Assembly: GCA_000277445.1 (NCBI GenBank)
Contig: AJWJ01000017.1
Location: 1 to 64,000 of the forward strand
Length of the DNA: 64,000 nucleotides
Source of the DNA: Polysphondylium violaceum
Taxonomy: Eukaryota; Evosea; Eumycetozoa; Dictyosteliales; Dictyosteliaceae
Direction: 5' to 3'
The notes beneath the pieces are model-generated. The model searched no databases. It worked only from the letters and a program-made list of their open reading frames with translations, and was not told the DNA's origin. Made by a program: the position numbers and the translations under genes. This document shows, piece by piece, positions 33,951-45,200 of this stretch. The first letter of the stretch is position 1, and the number at the start of each line of letters is the position of its first letter.

Positions 33951-34577
33951 ATGATTATATCTTTTTAACTCTTTTATTTTTTACCTCTTTTTGATTAAAA
34001 AAAGGTTTAGAGGGGTGAATGATTTTTGAGTATAAAACAGATTTGCGGATAAAATCTATACATTTGATAGATTTGTGTGTTGTGGTGTTGAAAAAAAACT
34101 AGTACATTTACCTTTTTTTGGTAAATACGCAATCACTCAATACCTTTAATGCATACTCTTTTTATACATTGGTTAGATGAAAAAGAGTGTATTTTTTGTA
34201 AAATATGTCAAAAAACCAAAGAAACTATTTATATTACAAATAAGCTTTGGTATATTACACATTTTTCAAAATAAAAATAAAACTTTTAACTCCCGCATTA
34301 TTAGTGAGATTTAGGAAAAAGGATTGATTATAAAAGAAACTAACCTCTTTCTTGAAAGAAAAAAAGGATTAAATTGATTTTTTTTAAAAAAAAAAAAAAA
34401 CTGTTTTTTCATTTTTTTATTGAAATTTTTTTTTATGATTTGATAAATCAATAACAATAATATCTAGACGCAAATACAAATTATATTACACATAATAATC
34501 TAAATATAATTAGGTATTGCTTTAGTTGTTTTATCTTTTTTTTACGAAAAAAGGTATTAAATATATAAAACTAAAAA
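33951..34577. other. Spacer with two hairpins between APC2 and kinesin
   Basis: 627 bp, tandem genes on the same strand. Hairpin 1 is ATTTACC / GGTAAAT around a T7 loop (34106-34126). Hairpin 2 is ACTCTTTTT / AAAAAGAGT (34155-34163 with 34180-34188). They lie 150-240 bp past the APC2 stop and may mark its 3' end or a small RNA. The last 200 bp are A/T tracts forming the kinesin promoter. Confidence 0.4.
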
Positions 34578-37500
34578 ATGGCTACAAGTTGTAATATTAG
34601 AGTTATGTGCAGGTAAAGATTTGATTTTTTTTTTTTAATGATTGTGATTGAGATTGTGTGTGTTGTTATTGCTAAAAACCAAATATTTTTTTACTTTTTA
34701 TATATATATCTATAGATTTAAATCTCTCTTTATTATATAAATATATATCTAGATATCTTTTATTAATATATAATAATAAATTTATAGATTTAGACCATTA
34801 AATGAAAGAGAAAAACAAATTAAAGAAAATTTAAATGTAATATCATTTCCAGATCCAAAACAAGTTGTAATAACACAAAGTAATAATGGACAACCACCAC
34901 AATTAATACCATTTACATTTGATAGAGTATTTCCGCCTACAAGTACACAAGATGAAGTATTTGAGACAGTACACGATACAATCACGGATGTGTTGTCAGG
35001 CTATAATGGTACAATATTTGCATATGGTCAAACAGGTAGTGGAAAGACGTATACAATGTTTGGACCAGATAATTGTACTGATACACCAGAGGAATGGGGT
35101 ATTATTCCTCGAAGTAATCTATTGATATTCAACTCTATCGCACAAGATACCTCTAGCAATGAATTTAGTATAAAGTGTAGTTTTTTAGAGATTTATATGG
35201 AGAATATACAAGATCTCTTGAATCCTAAAAACAATAGCAAGAATATTAAAATAAGAGAATCCAAAGCCAATGGTATATGGATAGAAGGTCTCACAGAAGA
35301 GTATGTTGGCGATGAGAATGATATTATGGAGCTGATTGCATTTGGTGAGCAATCTAGAAGTGTAGCCAAGACAAAAATGAATCAACGTTCATCACGTAGT
35401 CATAGTATTTTAATTATTACAATTGAACAAAAGAGTCAAGACGGAAGTGTAAAAAAGGGTAAACTAAATCTAGTAGATTTGGCAGGTAGTGAAAAGGTTT
35501 CCAAGACTGGAGCAGAAGGTCAAACTTTGGAAGAGGCCAAAAAGATTAATCAATCTCTCTCTTTGCTCGGAAATTGTATTCATGCACTGACAGATTTAAA
35601 ACGTGAACATATTCCATTTCGTGATTCCAAGCTTACTCGTCTTTTACAAGATTCTCTTGGAGGAAATACAAAAACAACATTAATGGTAACTGGTAGTCCT
35701 CATTTTTCAAATGTTGAAGAAACCCTCTCTACATTAAAGTTTGGTGCACGTGCCAAAACTATAAAAAACTCTGTCAAAGTAAATCAACAAAAGAGTGCTG
35801 CAGAATTACAAGCCATTGTAAATGCTCTAACAAAAGAATTGGGTACTTTGAAAATGTATTCTTTGGGTTTAGAAAATCTTGTAAACTATTTTAAATCTCC
35901 AAATTATATACCTGGTTCACCTATTCCAAAAGAGTTGGAACCAAAATTAATAGAATCATCACCATCATCAACATCTACGCCATCAACAATACCAACTCAA
36001 ACACTTCCAAAAAGTACATCTACTCCATCAAATTTATCAAGTCAAAGTAAAGCATCTAATCGTCATTCTGTATCATTAAGACCACCTTCACCTTTAACAA
36101 GTACAAGTAATAGTAATGGTACTAAAAATTATAGAAATTCTATTGCACTATCAACATCTATTGATAGTAATAATAGTACACCAACATCTATTCATAATAG
36201 TTTTGATAGTGAACTTGATTCAAGTACTACAAGTAGTAATAATAACCTATTTGATCCATTGGCAATTGTAGAAATGTCTATAGAAATTGATAAAATGAAA
36301 GAAGAGAATCAAATATTAATTGATAAATTTAGAGAAGAAATATCTGAAATTACAATTAGATGTGAAAATCTTGAACAAGAATTAATAGATACAAAACAAG
36401 AATTACAACAATCAAAAGGAATTTCAGAAGAATCGCAAAAAACTCTTTTACGTGAACAATCTAGTATTAAAGAAATTGAAAGAAATCTTAGATTAGAAAA
36501 CCATAATCAAAAACTTGAATTAGGATTACTTGAACAACGTTTAGAAGATTTAAAATTGGTTGCATGTCAAGTTTCTCAATATCTCGAAAGAAAAAAGGCG
36601 GCAGATTATTTTGATATTGGATTAGATATACCAAATCAATCAACAATTAATAATGATCAAGAAGAATATAATATTGAAGATATTATTAGAAATTTATCAG
36701 AAGATGAAGTATTATCAATGCAAGTAAAGCTACATCTTCAAAACAAAGCATATCAACTTGAACAAAAAATTAATCAACTAGAATCTGATCATTTAACAGC
36801 TGAAAATGAAATTCAACAATTACGTATTAAATTTCTCAAACTCAATAATAATAATGGTGCAGATAATATTAATGATGATAATGAATTGTCAAACAATATT
36901 AATCTTAATAATGATAATAACAATATTATTCTTGATGATTTAAAAGTAAATATATTTATAATTTAATAATTTAATAATTTAATAATAATATTAATCTTTA
37001 ACTTCTTATTGATTTAGAATTTAAAAATAATAAATGAAAAACAATTACAAGAATTTAATAAATTTAAAGAAGAAATGAATATAAAGATGGCATTAAATCA
37101 AAATCAAATTGTAGCATTACAAAATGAAAATCAATCATGGCAAAATAAATTGATTCAAGAAAAGAATTTAAAACAAACTTCAATTAATCAACAAATGGAA
37201 TTGGGTGTAAAATTAAATGTAACCATCAAAGAATATGAAGACAAACAAGAACAATATAAAAATCAAATCACTCTAGTAGAGAATGAAAATTTAATACTTG
37301 TCAATAGAGTTGCAGAATTGGAACTATATTCAAATGAATTAAAAGATGAATTGGCTTCAACTCAAAGATTATTGGCTTCTAGAAAAGTTGTTAAAATTAT
37401 TAGAGGTGATGAAAAATCAATGAAAAAAGCTTTAGAGTCCAAAGTAGAATTTGCAAATCTAAAAAGTTCATTGAAAAAAACTGGTAGAAGTTTATTTTAA
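34578..37500 (+). CDS. Kinesin-1-type motor protein
   Basis: Three exons: 34578-34612, 34788-36945 and 37018-37500, giving 891 residues. The N-terminal motor (about 1-340) has CNIRVMCRFRPLNEREK, P-loop GQTGSGKT, switch I NQRSSRSH and switch II DLAGSEK. KKINQSLSLLGNCIHALTD and HIPFRDSKLTRLLQDSLGGN are kinesin-1 signatures. A Ser/Thr/Asn-rich linker (about 380-490) precedes a long coiled coil. The tail is short and basic (KVVKIIRGDEKSMKK). It would move cargo towards microtubule plus ends. Among Dictyostelium kinesins the nearest match is probably the conventional-type group (Kif3/5/7). The short tail makes Kif5 the best guess, but this is not proved. Confidence 0.9.
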
Positions 37501-37822
37501 AATTTATTATATATATTTATGTGGGTAAAAAAAGAGAGAAAAGAGATTATTTATTTTATTATATTTTATTTAACTTTTTGTATAAATTTAAAACTTTATA
37601 AATATTTAATAAATTATATATAATGGTTTTTTTATATAAATAGCACCCCTTCTTAGAAACAGTTGCTCATTGTATTTGGCTCATAAATTGAGAGAGTTGT
37701 GGATATAAAAATAATTTGTAGTACCAAAGAAATCTGCTAAAAAATAATAACTACATGTAAAAGAGATACAATTTATTTCATTTTTACTTTACAAAACAAA
37801 CTCTGAGAGTTGAATTAAATAA
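37501..37822. other. Convergent 3' spacer, nothing recognised
   Basis: 322 bp between the kinesin stop and the stop of the C2-domain gene. AT-rich; two poly-T/A blocks. Both transcripts must terminate here. Confidence 0.4.
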
Positions 37823-38371
37823 TTATTTATCACTATCTGGATGATAATAATCTGTAATGATAAATTGAATAGTGGCAGTGACTTCATCATTTAATTTGAA
37901 TTCCCAATTTGAAAACATATCATATGGGAGAGATGGAAGGAAATGATAGGTCCCAATTAAATCATCTTTGGTAAAGGTATCTTGATCCCAGAGTTCAAAA
38001 ATTAATTCTTTGTTTTTTGGAGAAAGGATAAAGTTATCCCACTCATTCCAACTTGGAGTTAATGTTTTTTTACAAACACTTGTAGTAAATAATGTTTTTT
38101 TGGATCCAAATTTCCCTTTTTTTGAAACACGAACATATGGGTCACTATTATATAGTTTAATAGTTTGTTGATAAATAAGATTTCTTTTATATTTAGAAAA
38201 ATATTACCTTTTACCATTACTATCAGTTGATTTCTTTACTATACCATTTAAAACGGTGATTCTAAAGACTTCATGAAGATCATAGTTTTTGGTGGGCTTA
38301 ATCTTTTTTTTTAATCTATCTTTGGGTGCTAAGTGAGCAAATGGTCCTGTGTACTCTTCTTCTGTTGTCAT
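37823..38371 (-). CDS. Small C2-domain protein
   Basis: Two exons, 38371-38208 and 38144-37823, give 161 residues. The 3' exon has no early ATG. The single C2 domain starts about residue 38: FRITVLNGIVKKSTDSNGKS then DPYVRVSKKGKFGSKKT, PSWNEWDNFIL, LIFELWDQDTFTKDDLIG. Asp residues in SDPY, WDQD and the KDD loop are in the positions that bind calcium in C2 domains. It would bind acidic phospholipids in a calcium-dependent way. No second domain and no membrane helix. The N-terminus (EEEYTGPFAHLAPKDRLKKK) is a short extension. The exon join creates the canonical GKSDPYV sequence, which supports it strongly. Confidence 0.88.
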
Positions 38372-39087
38372 TTTGTGATTTATTTCTATGATGATAAAGT
38401 TGCTTTATATTTTTTTTTCATGATTACTTTTTTTTTTAGATATTTTTTTTGTGCAAATGGTCACCAATTCTTTGATTCTCATAAATGACACCACATTTTT
38501 TCTTTTATAATAAAAACATCATTGATATATCTCTCCCGTGTAATTCTTATTTATTGTAAGAAATAAATTAAAATAAATAAATAATTTGCTTTTAAATTAT
38601 AATTATTATCTTAGCTTAGGTTTGAATATTTTTGGGGGAGAGAAGTATGCTTTCCTTTATTGTCTGTCTAACTTCTGTAGGACCACCATGATGATCTTGA
38701 AAAATCTCATCAACAAAGTTGGTGTAGGAGTTTTTACTCTCTATCTCGAAATACAACCTCGACAGTGGTAAAATCCTCTTTTCCTATTCTTAAGTGTTAG
38801 TGTAAATCTAGATTCAAGAATGTAATGTACAAACCTCCAACATTCACAGATGCATCAAAAGATGAATTGTGACCATTTGAGGAAAGATTTGAAATTTTTG
38901 TCAACTTTCATAGATATATTTAATTCTCTTATATCTTTCGTTCTTTTTACTATCTTTTTGCAAATTCAAAAAATTTTCATGTAAAATTCAAATAATTGAT
39001 TGAAAAAAAATTCAGACTTCGTTGACGTTTTGTAAATTGATACAATGATAATCATTTGATGATTTATTTGATTATAGAAAAACAGGT
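38372..39087. other. Spacer with possible gene remnant
   Basis: 716 bp. The first 200 bp are the C2-gene promoter (T tracts). The middle holds minus-strand open segments described separately at 38616-38904. The last 150 bp are AT-rich 3' flank of the Cys-rich protein gene. Confidence 0.35.
38616..38904 (-). pseudogene. Possible gene fragment, unknown family
   Basis: On the minus strand, 38783-38616 encodes a natural-looking stretch with GG-turns and mixed charge (LYFEIESKNSYTNFVDEIF, then QDHHGGPTEVRQTIKE) ending in a stop. Just upstream, 38904-38840 reads LTKISNLSSNGHNSSFDAS. I found no start codon and no splice choice that joins the two pieces in frame. It is either the remains of a decayed gene or the 3' end of a gene whose first exons I cannot see. 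The plus-strand open frame over the same bases looks like a shadow. Confidence 0.3.
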
Positions 39088-39338
39088 TTAATAATTGTTT
39101 CTACAAGCACCACAAGCAGCACTGTTTCCACTTAAAGTTGGAGCACCCTACAAGGAGGAATAAAATATAAATTTTGTTAGACACTATAACTTTGGTACCA
39201 ATCCAATATCATATATGATGTTTAAAGAACAATACATACAGTGGCAATGTTACGTTTGCATTGTTTGCACATGGCTGTACCGCAAGATTTACAGTTAATT
39301 GTTGATGAGCTACCGCAACCAGAAGAGTGTTTACACAT
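39088..39338 (-). CDS. 52-residue Cys-rich (zinc-knuckle-like) protein
   Basis: Two exons, 39338-39240 and 39147-39088. The intron has donor GTATGT and acceptor TGTAG, phase 0. The sequence opens MCKHSSGCGSSSTINCKSC and continues GTAMCKQCKRNIAT, then GAPTLSGNSAACGACRNNY. Nine Cys residues include three CxxC pairs (CKSC, CKQC, CGAC), so one or two zinc sites are likely. Codon use is G/C-leaning and the ATG context is A-rich, both favouring a real, expressed gene. No known family; the size is that of small dictyostelid Cys-rich proteins. A metallothionein-like or ribbon-type zinc role is possible but unproven. Confidence 0.7.
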
Positions 39339-40489
39339 TTTATATTAGTTATTTATTTGTATATGTTACAATGAAAAAATGATTCTAAAAGCATTTTTCT
39401 TGCTCTCTTTTATAGTTTGCGTCTCTCTCATTGCATTTTTTTCTAAATATTAATTTTTTTTGGAATTAGATATTTTTATTTTTTTTAAAACGGTTATTAA
39501 AAATTGGTTTGAAAATTCGGCATTTTGATTAAAATTTCTGTTTAGTTTGGGTTTGTCAAAAACCCTAAAATGAAACTTTGCGAAAATCCTTAGAAATGTG
39601 ACACTTTTTTTTAAAAAAAACCTTTTTTTATCAAGATATTTTTTGATGACGGAAAAACCTCTTTTTTGATGACGCCAAAGAGGTTGAATTAAAAAAAATC
39701 TTGAGATTTGGAAAAAAGATATTTATTTCTTTATTTATTTATTTAATTTAATTTTTCATTTCCATTGTAATAAATACATGTAGATCACACAATACATGAT
39801 TTAAAATAAATAATTAACAAAATATCATCCCAACTATGTCTTTACATTGATTCGGGTTACAAATTTAATTTTTTTTTTTTTTTTTCATTTCTTTGATTCT
39901 TTCACATAATAGAATAATTTAGACTTTACTGAAAAAAGATTTCATATATCATTATCATTATTCATCAATATAGAATAAGAAATGAAAATGTTAAAAGTTA
40001 TGATATTTACATTTTGATCCTCACCTGACAAACCTTTGGGAGAATTGAATGATAAGACTACAAAGAAATGATGAAATGATGAAATGATTTATGTATATTT
40101 CTTCACCCTTAGAGTCTGAGCAAAGTAGGTATATTCTCTCGCAAATTTGTATCATCAACGAATGGTATACATTTATAAAACAGAAGACAGAGAAAAAAAA
40201 AATTAAAATATAAAAAGAAATGATTATAACAAGTTAATCGAAAAATGCACATTTAAAATAAAGTACCAAGATTAATATAATCATAAAAAGTAACATTAGA
40301 ATATTAAGTAATGTTAATGAATGTATTTATTTAGTTAGTAAGTGATATTAGTAATTGTTAATATTTTAAATAAAAAAAAATTGAAATATTAAAATATCTT
40401 TGACATGATGGATGGTGTTGAAAAACACCTTTTTGCTTGATTTCTATTTTAAAAAATACATCTAGTGTATAATTTTAAATATAAACCGC
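39339..40489. other. Spacer of 1.15 kb between Cys-rich gene and histone H4
   Basis: AT-rich with long T and A runs. TTTTTTGATGACG occurs twice near 39645-39675 with CCTCTTTTTT / AAAGAGG pairing around it. There is no open frame. The right end carries the H4 3' stem-loop. Confidence 0.4.
40414..40429 (-). terminator. Histone mRNA-type 3' stem-loop of H4
   Basis: Read on the H4 strand: flank CAAAAA, stem GGTGTT, loop TTTC, stem AACACC, flank ATCCA. This is a perfect six-base-pair stem with the four-base loop TTTC, an A-rich 5' flank and an ACCCA-like 3' flank. All are features of the metazoan replication-dependent histone stem-loop bound by SLBP. It starts 60 bases past the H4 stop codon. Confidence 0.7.
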
Positions 40490-40813
40490 TTAAGAGTTGA
40501 AACCGTATAAAGTACGACCTTGTCTCTTTAAGGCGTAGACGACATCCATGGCGGTGACGGTTCTTCTGTTGGCATGTTCAGTGTAGGCAACAGAATCACG
40601 GATGACGTTGTTGAGGAAGGTTCTTAAGACGGTACGGGTTTCTTCGTAGATTGGGAGGGAGATACGTTTGACACCACCTCTTCTGGCCAATCTTCTGATG
40701 GCTGGTTTGGTGATACCGAAAATGTATTCCTTCAAGACCTTTCTGTGTCTTTTGGCACCGACTTTACCACCGACTTTACCACCTGATTTACCACGACCAA
40801 CTGCTGATGACAT
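40490..40813 (-). CDS. Histone H4
   Basis: Intronless, 107 residues. The core [20 protein letters not shown] and the C-terminus [20 protein letters not shown] are invariant H4. Compared with the near-universal H4 it is divergent elsewhere: KVLKEYIF instead of [28 protein letters not shown] instead of [20 protein letters not shown], and an N-tail with [20 protein letters not shown] in which Lys recurs every four residues (8, 12, 16, 20), so the acetylation pattern is kept. It ends GFNS rather than GFGG. Codon use is strongly biased, as expected for high expression. The 3' stem-loop suggests replication-linked expression. Confidence 0.97.
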   Translation of the reverse strand: MSSAVGRGKSGGKVGGKVGAKRHRKVLKEYIFGITKPAIRRLARRGGVKRISLPIYEETRTVLRTFLNNVIRDSVAYTEHANRRTVTAMDVVYALKRQGRTLYGFNS

Positions 40814-41175
40814 TTTGTTTTGATTTAAAAAATTTGAAAGAGTTTAAAAAAATATTACTATAGAAAGAGATAAGATATACACAAATATTAATATATGTTG
40901 TTTGTTGTTGTTGATGTTGTTGAAAAAAATTCAATATTTACACTGTGATGTTTTTATAAAAGAGAAAAGATTGTATTTGATGTTTTTAAAAAACTAAACT
41001 TTTCCACTATTTATATTTTTGAAAAAAGGTGACTGAAAAAAAAATATGGCTAAAAAAATGAAAAAAAATAAAAAATCCGAAAAATTTGAAAAAACAGAGG
41101 GGGGGAGAATGTTTATGTCACATTTTTTGTTTATTGCTGATTTGTTTTTTTTTTTGTAAAAAAAATTTCAAAACA

Positions 41176-41184
41176 GGCGCCAAA
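41176..41184 (-). promoter_or_regulatory. E2F-like site TTTGGCGCC
   Basis: A perfect match to the TTTSSCGC E2F consensus on the minus strand, 363 bp upstream of the H4 ATG. Confidence 0.45.
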
Positions 41185-41610
41185 CCAAAGACAACAAAAA
41201 ATCCTAAAAGTTTGTGATTTTCATCATAGTTGCTGAGAGAAAATAGGCGCTTCTATTGATTTTTCGTATCGGTATTTTTTCTCACTATTGATAGTTTTGT
41301 ATAACGGTGGAAAAATTTAAATTTAAAATAGAGATGCCACATTTAGTAATGTCATAATCTATGAAGAGAAGAAAAGTGTGTTGAGTATATCCTAGGTTAC
41401 CAACAACTTTAATCAATCATGAGCGATATGTTTTCCATGTAATAACTTTTGTCATTCACATGATATTTTATCAAAGCTTTTATTGTTTTATTGTTTTTGT
41501 TTAAATCATTTCTTGTTAGACTCCTTTTTCATACATTTTATTAGTTTGCTTTATTATAGCTAGTATTAGAGTTGTTAAAAAATGAATAATAAACTATGTA
41601 CATTGAGAAT

Positions 41611-41652
41611 AGTCCCTTGAAAAGGGAATACTCTCTATAGTGTATAGAGTAT
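41611..41652. repeat. Two adjacent hairpins
   Basis: CCCTT-GAA-AAGGG (41614-41626) is followed at once by ATACTCTCTATA-GGTGT-centred TATAGAGTAT (41628-41652), pairing with a two-base bulge. It could be a small structured RNA or a cruciform-prone site. Function unknown. Confidence 0.4.
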
Positions 41653-41692
41653 CGTACATACATATCCACATACCCCACTACTACAATGTAAA

Positions 41693-41702
41693 GCGCGCCA
41701 AA
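41693..41702 (-). promoter_or_regulatory. E2F-like site TTTGGCGCGC
   Basis: A perfect E2F consensus (TTTSGCGCS) on the minus strand, about 880 bp from H4 and 585 bp from the SMCHD1-like ATG. GC words of this kind are rare in the surrounding A/T sequence. Confidence 0.45.
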
Positions 41703-42286
41703 TATCAAAAAAAAAAAATAAATAAATAAAAATAAATAAATATAAAAGATAAAAAAGGTAAAAAAAATTAGAATCTATAAATTTGAATTATACTTGTGTT
41801 GTATTAAAAGATAGTAGTGGATTACTTATTGATTCTATTTACAAAACATCACATCACTATCATTATTAAATCTAAGTGAGATCTAGTGACCCAAATAGTG
41901 AGATTTTACTTTTATTGCAACCAACTCAAAATGAGTAGAGTACACAAAGAATAGATTTTTAAAAAATAGAATCAGATTTTTCCCATGGCTCGCATTCACC
42001 CTGGCTTTGATTTCATAGACTTCTTTTGTCCATTTCCATTGCGAGGTATTAATAGGATACCATCATCCATATCCCCAATTATGGTGAAGTAGTAATATAA
42101 AATTTAAAATGACGATCCAAATACAGCATCATTAATTATTTCTAAGAATACGGCATAAAAATATTTTTTTAAAATTTAATTTTTATTCATGAGAAATTCA
42201 TTCATTTCATATTCGTTTTTCACAGTTCTCTTTCTCTCTCTCTCTTCTTTTTCATAGATAATACACACAGTAGTCATAGAGAAAAG

Positions 42287-45200
42287 ATGGAGAGAAAAAG
42301 AAAATCAGTAGGTGGTAATGGTGGTGGTAGTAGTGAAGCAAGTACACCGAACAAGAAAGCTTTAACACTTCCTCCATCTATTCCTAGTTCACCAAGTTCT
42401 CAATTAGTGGTTAGAAATATCCCCGATTCGAGTAAGTGTAGAGATGAAAAATACCAACACACTTATACTTATATATAATACATAGTTACTATATCTAGAA
42501 GAGGAATTAGACATACAATAGATACACCATCAAATTATAAAGAATTGTTAATCAAGATTAATCATTTATATCAATTGCCCAAAGATTATATTATATCTGA
42601 TCTTTCAAGTAACAGGGTTGATAATGAAGCAAGTTATCAATCCTATTTAAATACATCAAATAATCTACTCGTTGTTTATAGTCAAGGTGAAACTCCTCTC
42701 GAAACATCTGAGGAAATTGTTGTAGATATTACTCCTTCAAAAAATATTTTATTAAAAGCTGGTACTTCTGAATACAAGTATGTAGAGTTGTATAAAGGAT
42801 AGAGGTTGCGATATCTTATGCTAACATTACTCAGTTTTACAAATGCAATAGCAGAATTTATAGATAATAGTATTCAAGCAGTACGTGATAATGAGGTAAA
42901 TAATAGAATAGTTAAAGTAAATATAGCCAAACCAAATAGTAGTACCAACTTGACAACTATTACAGTTTGGGATAATGGTTGTGGTATGAATAAAGATGTT
43001 TTACAACGATGGGCAACAATGGGTCTCAGTCAAGCAGATCTCTTAACAATGCCTGAAGATCAAGCTATTAGTGCCTCTGGAAAAACGGAAGGCTCTCATA
43101 ATTTCACTGGTTTAATTTCAAGATATGGTGTTGGTGGTAAGAAAGCTGCTTTTTATCTTGGTGAAGAAATTGTTGTTTCAACAAAAGGTAAATTAATAAT
43201 GATTCAATTAAACTAAATATTAAACAAATAGTGTATTAATATAAATAATAATTTCTAAAGTAAAGGGATCAAGATGGATAAATGAAGCAAGAATTTCATT
43301 AGATATTTTAGCGAGTACAGGAGATCAAGATTGGAAGATACCCATTGTCATTAGAGAACCAACCAAAGAAGAGTTGGAATGGGGTCAACATTTTACCTTT
43401 GTTACCATTAAAAATGTTGCACTCGACTCAACAACATATCCAGAGCAAATGCTATTTCTAAAAAGAGATCTTGCTCATGTTTACTATTATTATTTACATG
43501 ATATAGGTAAATTTGATGTTTCAAATCTAAAGATCAATACAATGAAAACACGTAGGGCCACTCATGATATAGACACAGCAAATTCAGATTCAGAATCTGA
43601 TGATTCAGATTCAGATTTAGATAGTGATGATGGTAATCAACAAGTTGGATATCTTTTACAAATCAATGAAACCTCTTTACACACAATCAAGGATGATATG
43701 GAAAGTTTATATATTAAATATGGAAAGAGGTTCAAGACTTTTGAATTAAATGTTCCATTGGACAATAACAAAACCTCCAAAGTTTTGTGTCATCTTAGAT
43801 ATTTTCCATTCAAAGATGCATTGGAAACACTACCCGTACCTTATAGATTATTGCACGAAAAAGAAAAGCTCGATTATGAATACTCACCGCTGTCTCTTAG
43901 AAAACCAGGTATTGAAATATTTTGGAATGGTAGATTGATTTCCGAGGGTCACATAGATAGATTGGGTTTCATGTCATCGGGTACCAAGATCGATGGTGAA
44001 AAGATTGAGGACAAGTGGGTACAAAGAGTCAAGGGTGCCATTTTTTTAAATTCAGATTTCCCAGTAACTCACAACAAGATGCACATCATCAAAGAGTCAC
44101 CTATATTTCAAAGTCTTATCAAATCTCAAAATCGATCACAAACCTTGGATTGGAAGAAATGGGTGTTGGCATGTCACAAATTGGATCAAGATTTTCAAAT
44201 TGAAGGTACAACTGATTATCATCCTTCAATAAATAGAACCATTTGTAAAGCAGTGTCTTTTGGTGGCACCACCTATACCGCTGGTGATGGTGTCTCGATA
44301 AACAATAGACCAGTGACCTATGGTATCATTAGATCAATCTATTTCACTGGCACTCAAGAAAGTCGTTCATCAGATATTCAATTTGAAATTGAAAAAGTAA
44401 ATTATAAGCCCCTTCCAACCGAATCAATACCAGGTGCCAAGATCAAGGCCAAGATGGATAAAAAGGATATGTCATCCTTGATCACTTTAGCCAAAAATAA
44501 AGAGCCCAGCAAATTAAAACTCTTTGAAGGTGATAAAGTAGATTTACCAAAGTCTGAATATCTTTCTGGTGAAAAGATTAAATGGATCACAGTGGCTCTC
44601 TATGACAAATCAACTCCACCCAAAGAAGTTGAAAAACGTATTCTTGAAGCTGAAAATATTAAAATGGGGTTCACCATAAAATACAAACCTCCCCAAGGCG
44701 GTCAAGCCATAGAAGTTTACAAAAATGAATCTTCGGTATTTTATCAATCATCTCGTGTATCATTTAAAGATATTGGTTGTCTTAAAAAACAGGGCACCTA
44801 TACTTTTATCTTTTCTTGTAATTATCAAGGCGTTGCAGATATAAACCACACTGTCATTGTCAAGCCTGGCAAAGTTGATAGAATCAAAGCAGAGTTTGGT
44901 TGCGATCTAACTGAACTCAGTCAATTCCCAATTGGTGTAGATTTACCTCCCATCATTGTCGAACAAATTGATCAAGAGGGTAATATGTTGCCAACCAACA
45001 GCATTCCAAAAACTATTTCCTTTACCGCTGTAAAGAGATCAGAGATTACAAATACACCTCAAGATGTAGATGATCGTTCAAATATCCTTCAACTCTCGGT
45101 TCCAAAACAATTGTCAATCAAAGATGGTAGATTGGTAGTCAATGATTTGAAAATTGTTTCTGCCTCTCTCAATGAAGAAGACAAGATGGGTGTATTGATT

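Larger units (their letters stand above)
40814..42286. promoter_or_regulatory. Divergent spacer H4 / SMCHD1-like, 1.5 kb
   Basis: The longest gene-free stretch of the window. It has two E2F-like words (41176-41184 and 41693-41702), a third GGCGC word near 41246 (AATAGGCGCTTC), a pair of adjacent hairpins (41611-41652) and A/T tracts. No open frame. Both flanking genes act on chromatin, so shared S-phase control is plausible but inferred. Confidence 0.45.
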
